64,000 bases of DNA from Pyrenopolyporus hunteri (lineage: Eukaryota; Ascomycota; Sordariomycetes; Xylariales; Hypoxylaceae). How positions within the stretch are numbered: the stretch's first letter is position 1; each line of letters opens with the position of its first letter. A model generated the notes under the pieces. The model saw only the letters and a list, made by a program, of their open reading frames with translations, had not been told where the DNA came from and ran no database searches. Of this stretch, positions 11,677 to 21,814 are shown one piece after another. The translations under genes were made by a program, and so were the position numbers. The stretch lies in NCBI GenBank assembly GCA_902806595.1, contig CADCXC010000035.1:620001-684000 (forward strand). The letters are read 5' to 3'.

Positions 11677-13323
11677 CTACGCCACGGACTCGGGTAATTT
11701 CCACGCAATCAGGTCCTCGCGCTCCTCAAACTCGTCCACCTCCTTCGGGCGGCGGAACCCCTCGCGGCCGCGGTCGCTGCCTAGCGTCGTCGCCAGACTC
11801 GTCAGGCTCCCGCTGCGGCTCCGTAATCCCCCACCTCCTCTTCCTTCCGCGGCACCGTCTAGGTTATCGCCGTGGTCTTCCTTATGCGGCTTGCCGCCAC
11901 CTCCACCTGCCTTAGAGCCCCGAGTATGACGACCGCCGCCACCGCCGGAACTAGCGCTGTTATTAATATTACTACTATTACCACCACCACCACGTCCCCC
12001 ATCCCCTCCCAACGCCGGAAACCCATTCTCGCTCCCGCCGCTCCTCGTGCGCAAGTGCTGGCGCATGCGCCTAACATCGCTCGGCCTCAGCGTCCCGGCG
12101 GCCGCCTCGTCGCCGCTCGCGCTGCCGCTATTACTACTTCCTATGGACTCGGCATGCGACAAGCCGCTGCGGCGACGGGCTGACGCCGCCGTAGCATTAG
12201 TAGACGACGAAGAAGCGTAAGAGCCGCCGCTGAGCGACGAGGCGCCGGGCCGCGTGGAATCGCTCCACCCGTCGCCGCCGGAGAATATATCCTCGATGCA
12301 CTCGTCGGCGGGCAGCTCGCCGGGTTGGGAGGCCCAGCTGGCGGCTAGAGCGCGGCGGTACATGTCCTGCAGCTCGGAGGCGTCGCGGGCCTTGCTGTTG
12401 AACGCAGAGCCGGCGGTGGTGGTCGAGGTCGCGTTCGGGTTGGGGTTGGAGTTGGAGTGGGGGTCGTTGCTGCGCGCGCCGGGGCCGTCGTCCGAGGCGT
12501 CCATTTGGATGGGCTCGCCGCCGGCCATGATGCCCGCGATACCGCCGAACATAGGGGCGGTCTTGAGCGGCGGCGCGACGTAGTTCCGCTCGCCGTCGAC
12601 TTGCACCATTAGAATGCCGATCTTCAGGGTGCTGTTGATCTTGCTCTCCTGCATCAGGTACCGCCGCACGATGCCTTCCTCAGCCTCCTCGTCCACGACG
12701 TCGTTTTCTTCCGGGTGCGGTAGAGGCGGCGCTGTTGTGCTCGTCGGGCTAGTTCCCGATTTGCTGCTGCTTTGTCGCCGGTGCGAGAGGCCCTGGCCGA
12801 TCTTGTTTTGTGGGTGGTCGAAGCTCGTGCTGGCGCGCGCGCCCATGCTCCGTCGGGGGAAGTTCTCGCTCTCCTCGACATATTCGCTCAGGTTTAGCCT
12901 GACGACGCCGAGGGTGATCTTCTCGTCGCGGCCCCCAGGGACCATGGGGAATTCTTGCAGGACCTCGAATTCGATGGGGCAGTCGGTAAGGTTATTATTG
13001 CGATCGATGGATATGCGCAGGGGCACGATCTTGGAATAATTATAGACGACACGGTGGTTGATCTTGTCGATGGAGCACTTGGCCGTCCGGCCGCGGTGCT
13101 CGCCGTGCATCGAGTTCGGCAGGTGCCATTTTATGGTGGAGGTGCCGGCGACCAGCGGGACATTGTTAAGGTCATAGATGGTGAGATGAAGCTCGAATTT
13201 CGGCTATACGAGGGCAATACGGGTTCACGCATTAGCATTGCAATATAACGGGAAATCGATAATATTAATACGTGTGGATATATATACCTTCCGCGCCTTA
13301 TTGACTATGGGTAGAACACGCAT
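11677..13323 (-). CDS. NT-C2 (EEIG1/EHBP1 N-terminal) domain protein
   Basis: Two exons, 13323-13288 and 13203-11677, with an 84-nt intron (13287-13204); 520 aa. The short first exon encodes MRVLPIVNKARK and joins directly to PKFELHLTIYDLNNVPLV, the start of the NT-C2 fold. Starting at the internal Met at 13110 would remove the first strands, so the spliced start is preferred. The NT-C2 domain covers about 12-220, interrupted by a Ser/Pro-rich insert (about 133-185), and ends with LKIGILMVQVDGERNYVAP. The rest is Ser/Gly/Asn-rich and probably disordered, closing with DEFEEREDLIAWKLPE, a conserved tail in fungal members as I remember it. In other eukaryotes this domain links membranes or Rab GTPases to actin; the function in filamentous fungi is not established. 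It is divergent from POP1 across 1.67 kb. Confidence 0.85.
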
Positions 13324-14997
13324 GTTAGCTTTAATAAGTGACGATTTTGGCGCATAGCAATTGGTGTTGCAGCGAAGGCAGGAGACATTCTTGTTGTAGC
13401 TCCTCCCGATTGAATCGAACGAAGACAAATACAACAAAGGACGATTGATTGTGAATGAATGAGATGAAGGGCAAACACAAGCACGCTGGCTAATACACAC
13501 ACACTGACAATGACAAGTTGCCGAAAGCGCGCAGAGTTACATCTTCGCTTATTGGAGGGAGGGAGGGATAGATGGATGGATGGATAGATAGATAGGATAG
13601 GGGAGTGAGTGGGAAGACCAATGAATATGTAGTGATGGCAATACAAGCTGGAATGCGGCTCAGGAATATTGATAGTACACGAGATAGTAAGACAATAATA
13701 CCCTGAGTAGGTTACATGGTATTGATCTAGATGGGCAAGGAAAGGACTGCTGCGGCGGCTGGATGGGGTTGGAATACGCGGTCTTACATACTCAAGGACG
13801 CCATAATCTTATTAAAGCCGCATTCACCCCAGCGGCAGAAGGACTGCACATGCTAGCTAGCAGCAAATGTGGACGAGACGGTTGGTGGACTGATAAGATG
13901 TAGTAGTCATGATTTGGAGCGAGCGTCGAATGAGGGTAGCCGTAGCGTCTGCTTAGGTACCGGTAGGTATGGTACTAGATAACGTCTAGATCTCTCCCCG
14001 TCCTTCTCTCTTCTTCTCGGCAGCACCGGGGCGGGATTCGTACGAAGGGGGTTTAAGGCGAAGTTCGGGATAACGTAAAGGAGGGATCGAATTTAGGGGG
14101 AGGGGATACCCTAGCTCGTCATCCTAACAGATAGCCCTATACAGCGGGTTACGTAGATATTACTGTAGGGCGACGTCGAGATGGGATGAAAAGCCTAGTA
14201 GAAAATGGGATGAGAAAAAAAAGGACGGTCACTAATGCCGCCCTTTAGTTTTACGCCTCGCTGAAGGTGGAAACGTTCCGGACCTGTCGATTTCAGCTCG
14301 GATATTTGACAGAGGGGGGCCCGTGAAGCGTGTACTTGGTGACATGTATCCATGACCTGACGACGTCATCTCATCGGGGCTGAGTTTAGGGCTTAACCCA
14401 GGGGGTCCATAAGTACCAAATACGGCGTATACATCGAAATGGCGGTACCTTGTACGACCTTGAAACCCAGCGGAATTTCTGCCAGCCGGAACGCCTCTTT
14501 TTTTTATTACGCGTCGACGTATTAAAAAGCTTGGCGGTGGGTAGGTACCTATGCAGGCGCTAAGGTAAATGCTACAGAAGGTCGTACAGTGGGCTTAAGG
14601 AGAAAAATTGCACCCTCGCTCCTCACTAAATCTCTAAGCTAGCACATGTCCACGCGCAAAGCCACACGCGTTTGCCAACTCGAAACTGCCCAATTCTCGT
14701 GTATGAAGCATCTGAGGAAAGAATACCCACAATGCAGTGGCTATGACTGGCATCGACGTGCCTTAGGTACCTCCAATACCCTTAGATGACCTTATTCTGA
14801 ATTTTGAAGTCCTCGTCGAACTTAGTCATCCGTATTAATTCAATGTCAACTTTCCAATTAGCTGCCTGAAAATCGTCAATTATATTCCAGCTTGGAACGA
14901 GCACCCTTGTTTGCTCTTTCAAACACTATCGGGTCGAAGGCTCGCCATTTTTGCGTGTTGATTCGCATGGCTTTATTTTCCGTTCTATGATAACAAG
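13324..14997. promoter_or_regulatory. Upstream region shared by NT-C2 gene and POP1
   Basis: A 1.67-kb gap between divergent start codons. A GGGA/GATG/GATA microsatellite lies at about 13553-13600 and would be in the promoter or 5' untranslated region of the NT-C2 gene. An A/T run is at about 14214-14221. No gene is supported. Confidence 0.5.
13553..13600. repeat. GGGA / GATG / GATA tetranucleotide microsatellite
   Basis: Consecutive runs of GGGA, then GATG, then GATA units, seen directly, upstream of the NT-C2 protein gene. Confidence 0.85.
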
Positions 14998-17784
14998 ATG
15001 CCTCCTAACCAGGCATCGCAGGCAAAGCCTGCCGGTCTGTCAACTGGGAAGTCTGCTCCGGCGAATAGGTCAAAATCCGGCTCTCAAGCTCCCGGAAACC
15101 CAACGCAGTCCAAGTCTAACAAGAGGAAGGACCCTCCACAGCAAGATGCGGGCTCCAGAAATCAGGGGAAGGGCTCTGACCCTAGGACCCGAGATGCAAA
15201 GCGTGCGAAGATCCACGAAGTCAGGAGCATTGCCGCTCAAAAGTCTCACGCCGCTTTGAAAGATGGCGAACTTAACGTTCAGTCTTTCGTTGGGTCTCTC
15301 TCCTTCGAGATAAATGCCCTCGACGAGAGCATGAGACGGACCAGGACTTCTCAAACTAGTCGAGCATTTCAACGTGTTCCATTTAGAATGAGACGTAGGG
15401 CCGCAGCCCATAACCACAAGAAGGTCCCGAGGCGTCTACGGGGGAGGGCCAAGAGAGAGATGGTAGAGGATAACACCCCGGCCGTCAACTCCAAGACCAG
15501 GAAGCCGAAAACCACTAGGTCAAGATTACGAGCTGATATGGCCCGGAAGCTAGAACGCCTTGCAAGACGGAAGAAGCTGCAGAAACTGAAGAACTCCGGT
15601 GCTGACGCCGAAACTATATCCATAAGAGCTGCCAGACCTAAAATACAAAGGAATGCACTCAATACTCCCATTATTATAGCTAGGAAGTTCAGGAAGCGAC
15701 AGCTTTCGAAAATGTGGCTACCTACTCACCTGTGGCATGCAAAGCGGGCGAGGATGACGCCTCCCTCGCAACCCTTATGGAGGTTTGCACTTCCGCTTAC
15801 CCCGACGCAGAAAGTCTACCGGCCGACCCATCGCATTCAATGGGAAAAGGGCGCAATGGCTTGGGATATGAGCTACATGAGTACAATTGGCTTGTCCGGG
15901 CCCCAAAACAGCGTCCAAAATGTCCTCAAATCCTTAGGGCTTACCCAGGAAGCTCTTTGGAGTGACAAGGCGAAGCGTTGGAGATCTGGTAGCATGCACT
16001 GGTCCGGGATGTTGAGCAGGAAGAGCGCCGATAAAGTGCAAGCTATCGGCCCAGCGACTATAATCTGGAATCCGGAAAAACAGGAAGCCAATACGGAGCA
16101 ACGAAAACAGTTCAGACAACTCTACATCCGCGTCCATCCTTCTACGTTTTTGGAAACATTTAACGAGCTTTTACGGCTTGCCAAGATGCAGAATCCTCGG
16201 CCGTATATAGAAGATTTAAGATTCGAGATTGGAAGCATCGATATCATCGGTCCTGACTCGACTGAAGCTCTGCTCGGGGTGCTCAAACCTTACACTTTAA
16301 AGCCCGAGTCGAAAGAGCCGCACGTTTCGAGGTTCGAGTCGCTCGTCGGCTTAAAAGACCCAGGTGCTTTGCCGCTTGGGTGTATCCTGGCCTTCTCTAT
16401 CTCAGATCCTCGTCTTCGCTACCCCCCACGACAAGTGGCCCTTCCAAAGAGCAACGATCAGAACGCACAAGTAACGCTTCTAGAAACAATATCGGAATTT
16501 CGTAAAGAAGAAGCGACCAATCCCCATCAGCTATTTGATAGGGACGCACGGTTTATAGCTTCTAAACTTCCATCCCAGCAGTCTCTTAATCGCCGACGCA
16601 GGAAAGGCGCGTCGGGAGCGGTACTCGAACCAACCAATGTGGACCCTCCCATCCCCATAATATTATTGGCTTCTCGCCATTCCACAGATTCACAGTCATC
16701 TGGTACGTGGACGTTGATGCTGCCTTGGAAATGCGTTCTTCCGGTATGGTACAGTCTGATGCATTATCCTTTGTCAACCGGTGGAAACCCTTGGTTTGGA
16801 GGTTTAGACGAGATCAGACATGTTACGTTCGAGCGAGGCCTTCCTTGGTTCCCCGGCGATCTGCCCGGCACAAATGCGGGTAAAGCTTGGGAGTTAGAAG
16901 AACGAAAGGTGAGGCGCAAAGCGTGGGATCGTATGCCCAAAGGAAAGCGAGTTAACTGGGACTCGCTCGACCTCGGAGCGGGACGGAAAGGCGAGGTCGG
17001 AGTAGGATGGAACTGCGACTACGAAATGCTTCTCGGTCTAACAAAACCGGACAACTCAGACGAGATGGTAGTAGACGGGAAAGAAGGAGATAAAGAGTCA
17101 AAAGAAGAATCTCATAACGAGGTTCGAGCGGAGCTTACAAACCCCTTAGAAGACATCACGCACCTTTCCAAGTCCACGTTTACTACTTACCAGTCGCTAA
17201 TGTCCGAGCCTCCTCCCTCAACCTCCTTGGTAACGGCAAATATCAAGATGCTAGCGCGTGGTATAGCAACTACGTGTGCCAGGATCTATCGACTACCAAA
17301 TGTCAAAACTAAGGCTACCTCGACGCAAGCCGAAGTACCAGCCACCGAGCCCCCTCCCCATTTGAAGACTAAGGGCACGCTGCCACCCAACCTTCGTGAC
17401 CAGTGGTTGGCCCGGAAGCCGCCCCGAAGCGGTAACTCCAAGAAACCCACGGCAAAGCCGAGTCTAGATCAAGAGACGCGGCAACAGTTACTCGCACAGC
17501 AGCTGATTGCTCCGCCAACGCAATACCCGCCGCCGCCTCCTAACTCGGAGAGCATCAACGGTCATCCCTTGTGCCCGAACGAAGAAGACCTGATTGGATT
17601 CGTAACGACCGGAAGCTTTAATCTTAGAGACGGAAGAGGAGACGCCATAGGAAATCTGTCGGCCGTCAAAGCGCTAGAAGAACTGAGACGATATAAAAAT
17701 CAGAATGACCCTGCCGCGAGGCTATGCGTCATCAGAAACGCAGGCCAGAACGTCGGCTGGCTTGCGAAGTGGGAGTTAATATAG
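14998..17784 (+). CDS. POP1: RNase P/MRP protein subunit Pop1
   Basis: A single exon of 928 aa, within the usual range for fungal Pop1. The N-terminal half is very basic. It includes RAFQRVPFRMRRRAAAHN (122-139), RRLRGRAKREM, and the family signature KMWLPTHLWHAKRARM (238-253). The central POPLD domain lies at about 555-650 (ILLASRHS, then GGNPWFGGLDEIRHVTFERGLPWFPGDLPG). The C-terminal domain (about 855-928) ends with GFVTTGSFNLRDGRGDAIG and VIRNAGQNVGWLAKWELI. Pop1 is the large scaffold protein of RNase P (tRNA 5' maturation) and RNase MRP (rRNA processing) and helps hold telomerase RNP in yeast. An in-frame acidic insert (about 684-705) is probably disordered. A possible AATAAA polyadenylation signal is at 17972-17977. 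Confidence 0.95.
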   Translation: MPPNQASQAKPAGLSTGKSAPANRSKSGSQAPGNPTQSKSNKRKDPPQQDAGSRNQGKGSDPRTRDAKRAKIHEVRSIAAQKSHAALKDGELNVQSFVGSLSFEINALDESMRRTRTSQTSRAFQRVPFRMRRRAAAHNHKKVPRRLRGRAKREMVEDNTPAVNSKTRKPKTTRSRLRADMARKLERLARRKKLQKLKNSGADAETISIRAARPKIQRNALNTPIIIARKFRKRQLSKMWLPTHLWHAKRARMTPPSQPLWRFALPLTPTQKVYRPTHRIQWEKGAMAWDMSYMSTIGLSGPQNSVQNVLKSLGLTQEALWSDKAKRWRSGSMHWSGMLSRKSADKVQAIGPATIIWNPEKQEANTEQRKQFRQLYIRVHPSTFLETFNELLRLAKMQNPRPYIEDLRFEIGSIDIIGPDSTEALLGVLKPYTLKPESKEPHVSRFESLVGLKDPGALPLGCILAFSISDPRLRYPPRQVALPKSNDQNAQVTLLETISEFRKEEATNPHQLFDRDARFIASKLPSQQSLNRRRRKGASGAVLEPTNVDPPIPIILLASRHSTDSQSSGTWTLMLPWKCVLPVWYSLMHYPLSTGGNPWFGGLDEIRHVTFERGLPWFPGDLPGTNAGKAWELEERKVRRKAWDRMPKGKRVNWDSLDLGAGRKGEVGVGWNCDYEMLLGLTKPDNSDEMVVDGKEGDKESKEESHNEVRAELTNPLEDITHLSKSTFTTYQSLMSEPPPSTSLVTANIKMLARGIATTCARIYRLPNVKTKATSTQAEVPATEPPPHLKTKGTLPPNLRDQWLARKPPRSGNSKKPTAKPSLDQETRQQLLAQQLIAPPTQYPPPPPNSESINGHPLCPNEEDLIGFVTTGSFNLRDGRGDAIGNLSAVKALEELRRYKNQNDPAARLCVIRNAGQNVGWLAKWELI

Positions 17785-19239
17785 GTTCGGCAGAGCACCA
17801 TCCATAGTGATACCCGAATAATATCAAGAGGACAATGGATAAGTCAAACAAGCTCTTTACCCCCCGGTATTTTCCCTCTTAGTTCACACTAAACATGGTA
17901 TAGCTTACGGTAGAATTTTGGCAGATGGTCGAACCGAACGACTGCTACCATCATGAAGCTTAGCATCATTAAATAAATTTATATAAGGTAGGATGACCAT
18001 TAACTTAATTTTTAATTAAATCCACTCTGCCACCAACAAACCAATAACGACAAACGGGGGGTTCCTCGGTACCTCATGTGGATGCTTCTTTGCCCTGCTT
18101 GGCAGGTCAATCATCAACCCTGGTCTCCTACTATACTTCATGAAATGAGCCCGGCATATAGTATACATAACATAGAAGCTCGCTATTCACCGTCACCAGC
18201 CATCAATCAAGGAACGAAAACCCGACGTAACACGGACGCGGTTCATTCGCGCATACTTTTTGCAGTTGACGTTGCCGCATCTCTCCCTCCACATTAGGCC
18301 CCTTCGTTTTATCGTGAACCGACGTACTCGGAGAGCCCTCGTCACGCCCGCATACCATATGCACCATCTCCTGGTGATCGACAAGGCGGACGAAGGATGT
18401 TACCCCAGCCCAAGAAGACTGCTGCTCCCCGCGATTATTCTTATGTCACCCATTGCCGTGATTGGCGGGGTGTTACATCGATGCAGACGTGACCCCTTGA
18501 CGTTTATATAGGTTTATAGTCCGGGGGCCCAGTCTCGAGGATGGATTGGGGACTGGCAACCGACCAGCCAGACTCGTTCGCCCCGGCCCAGCTGCCTTTG
18601 CGGTCCTGTTCACCTCCTTGGCATCGCTGGATATCTCGCCGACAACCAATGCCATTCTCTACCACGCAATCGCAGTCATGGGCCTGCCAGGGCAAGTGTC
18701 TCGTTACGTCGGTGGCGGTCGTAGCTATCACGGGCGCCCCTGTGTACCGCCGACGATGCACGTCACATCCGAGGCATACCACCATCCAGAAGAGAACCAC
18801 AAGGCCCCGTCGCGCGTAGGTTGTAAGTGATGCTATAGGAACGCTGCCCTGTTCCTCTGATCTGATATGCCAGCATCGAGAAATTTGGCCGGGGAACCCT
18901 GGTACCCATGAGATTGGAGACGCAGTAAAACTTGGAGATGAGGTTAGAAAGGGAAGAAGCAGCTAGGACGATCACGAGGAATTTATTTGAGAATTGTTTT
19001 TGGGTTTCCCTTTCTGATTCGCATGTGGAGCGCGTCATGCCTCCTCCCCAATCCGTGACAAGAGGTAAATACCTAGACATACAAATCCCTTGCTTTCCCG
19101 CAGGTGCTACCCGTTTCGATTTACCTCTCACCCCCGGTTACCAGGAACTGAGGTTCTTGGTTGGTTATTACGCCCGAGCTTGTTCCAACCACTACTGCTA
19201 AGGAGTCTACGGGTGTGAATAGCTGCGGTTTCGCCCACG
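17785..19239. other. Intergenic region, possible decayed coding segment near 18.55-18.83 kb
   Basis: Contains the POP1 3' flank and the upstream region of the flavoprotein gene. Overlapping open frames at 18504-18830 on both strands have no known domain. One plus-strand frame (18546-18830) has a hydrophobic stretch (AAFAVLFTSLASLD) but no neighbouring exon that extends it. I cannot support a gene. Confidence 0.5.
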
Positions 19240-21178
19240 ATGCCGATTCTCAGTCGCACCGTTCTGACCGTCCTCGCTGTTGCGGGCGCAAGCGGTGTCG
19301 CGGCCATCCCGTATAATACGTTCGACGGCGAGGGGTTTGCCGCCTGCCACGATGTCGCCCAGGTCCATAATGCTTCGAGCGTCGACGAGATCGTTGAACT
19401 TGTGAAGAATGCGGCCGCGAATGGCACGCCGGTCAGAGCCTCGGGAAAGGGCCATATGTGGTGAGTAAGACCAAGAGAGTGAAAGCCCCTTTTACCTTTG
19501 TTGGTGCACTTTATGGCGGTTCTACCGAACTCGATCCTATTCTATATACTACAATGCCCTTAGCGGAACGTGCAGGGAAGCAAATTCTGATGTGGGATAC
19601 CGCAAAGGTACGATACAATGTGTTCGGACAACCCGGATACGATCATCATCCGCACAGAGAACGTAAATAAGATCTCGAATCTGGTGCTCGAGGAGGGCGC
19701 CGAGTCAGGGACGGTGGACATTGAGGCTGGTGTAACGTTCCTCCAACTCGCCGAATACCTTCACCAAAATAATGCCTCCATGGGCTACACGCTCGTCAAC
19801 TGGAACATTACCATGGCTGGCGCCGTAGCAATGGGCGGACATCGTTCTGCTATCCGAGAGGACTCGATGGTAGCTGCTGGCGTGCTATCGCTGGATATCG
19901 TTAATGGGAACGGGGAGGTTGTGACAATCGAGCGTGACGAGAGTAACGATGATTGGCTTGCCGCTTCGACGTCCCTAGGCCTGTTGGGTGTTATTATTCG
20001 TATGAAGTTCAAGATCTACCCGGATTTCAAGGTGTTCGCCAAGCAAGAAATGTAAGTGCTACCCCCCTAAACATCTTCAATTCATAATCTAATAGAATAT
20101 TTAGCCTAGAAGAGGACGATGTGCTTAATGGTGATATCTATGGCTTAATTGCACCATACGCCACCGCAAATTTCTGGGTAAGATAGTCCCTCGTCGGATG
20201 TAGCGAGCGCGCTTAATCATCTGACACTCCGTAGTGGTGGCCGTACATGAAGAAATTCCACTGGCGATACTACGACAAGGTGCCGCTCACGCTCAGCAAC
20301 CAGGAAGGCTTCCAGAACACCTTCTCGATCACCGACCTCGAAGCCACCGTTGCGAAAACCACCCTCGAGAGCGGAAAATACCTAGCCACCTCGAACATGT
20401 TCTTCGAGACGACCGCGTTCGCGCTGTGGTCGGCGCCCAACTTCCGCGAGAAGACGACGCAGGAGTCCATCACCGAGTGGCCCGTCTACGGCTGGAACTA
20501 CGACGTCCTGATCGGTGGACTATATCCCGACCAGAAGCCCGAGTGGGAGTACGGCCTGCACGGCGCCACCCTCGAGCTCGCGTTCCCCATCACCCTAGCC
20601 AACCAGATGCTCAAGCGTGTCAGGCAGGCGTTTGACGACGAGGCCAAGAAGGGGATTATCATGACAAGTACCTACCGCAGTGGCATTAATATTAAGTTCG
20701 GAAGGTATGTATACCCGGTTTTATAGAGCAATTTCCTACTCGTATGCTGACCGATGATCTAGGCCCTACTACGACTTGTTGGGCCAGGTCACGTACAACA
20801 CGTCCGACGGCGCCGACTGGACCAAAGGCGCCATCATGTTCGATTTCCCGTCGTTCAAGCCCACCATCGGCGACGGGAAGCGCTTCAACGAGGACTTCTG
20901 TAAGCGATTTTCTTCCACACAGCTCTGCCTAGGCGCCCGGATATTCTTCATACAGATGGCTAATCAAAATCGTAACAGACCCCAGGCTCGCCAAGACACT
21001 CATCGACGAGTTCCCGGCCAGGCCGCACTGGACGAAGAATACGCGCGAGGTGTTCGGTAACGCTACCAAGAACCTCGATCCGGACCACCTGGCGAGATTC
21101 AAGGCTGTAAGGGAGAAGTTTGATCCTCAGGGAATTTTCAAGAGTATTATCGGTGAGATCTTGGGCTTGTATAAATAG
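19240..21178 (+). CDS. Secreted FAD-linked oxidase, sugar-1,4-lactone oxidase type
   Basis: Six exons: 19240-19460, 19608-20051, 20105-20177, 20235-20704, 20763-20899 and 20979-21178; 514 aa. The N-terminus is a signal peptide (about 1-20, TVLTVLAVAGASGVAA). The PCMH-type FAD domain follows (about 40-220). The join GKGHMW to YDTMCSDNPD places His72 where aldonolactone oxidases bind FAD covalently. MAGAVAMGGHRSAIREDSMVA and LGLLGVIIRMKFKIYPDF are typical of this fold. The C-terminal half (WWWPYMKKFHWRYYDK, then HWTKNTREVF and REKFDPQGIFKS) matches the D-arabinono/L-gulono-1,4-lactone oxidase cap and tail. The probable reaction is oxidation of a sugar lactone or sugar with O2, releasing H2O2 outside the cell; the substrate is unknown. 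Exon 3 may instead start at 20096 (three extra residues), because both acceptors keep the frame. A possible AATAAA lies at 21198-21203. Confidence 0.87.
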
Positions 21179-21814
21179 GGAGTAGATAATTTGAGTGAAT
21201 AAAATCAGAGTTATCCCGCTAGTTGGCGTATAATATACCTACTTGTGATAACGGTCGATGAATAACATATGCTCGATGACTCTGGATGTGCTGGAAGACG
21301 ATATATGCTCATCTAACTAGATATACTAGAGGTCAGATAAATATTTTATAATGGAGAACGTAATCTCATCATAATGGTCTATGGATAGCGGAATTCAACA
21401 AATTCTAAGTAATTGTATTCAAATATATACTGTAATAGGGGCTTTAACCTTCAACCTATTATTTTCTCGCTAACATTTGCCCGGGATTGCCTATAGGGGC
21501 GGAGCTGCCTGAGGAACTGTATAATCCAACGCCATTATACGACCCTCTAAGCGTCGTCGCCTAGGATAGCTCGTAGGTGCCTTCATAATGCTATAGCAAC
21601 GGCCTCAACTCCTTCAAATAATCCTCATTTCCATAGGTCTAGGGAGATTGTTTTCCTATAAATTCTTACCCCCGACGTCTGGACAAGCCATTCCATCCAT
21701 CCACATCGGATAACCTCAAGGCCTTTCTAAGTCTTGCCATCAACCAAACCTACTTCACCCTTAGGTAGCTACCGAGGGGACACCATAGATTCTCCACTCA
21801 GTTTACCTGTTAAT
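21179..21814. other. Intergenic region
   Basis: AT-rich 3' flank of the flavoprotein gene followed by the upstream region of the gene at 21815. The frame of that next gene is open upstream to about 21731, but it contains no ATG before 21815. No other feature is seen. Confidence 0.5.

Noticed and set aside
11859..13039. Plus-strand Ser-rich open frames over the NT-C2 gene
   Set aside because: Antisense to an exon with recognised NT-C2 motifs and a clean splice join. Low-complexity translation only.
18504..18830. Overlapping frames with a hydrophobic stretch near 18.6 kb
   Set aside because: A hydrophobic segment suggests a membrane-protein fragment, but three frames are open over the same bases and none extends through plausible splice sites.
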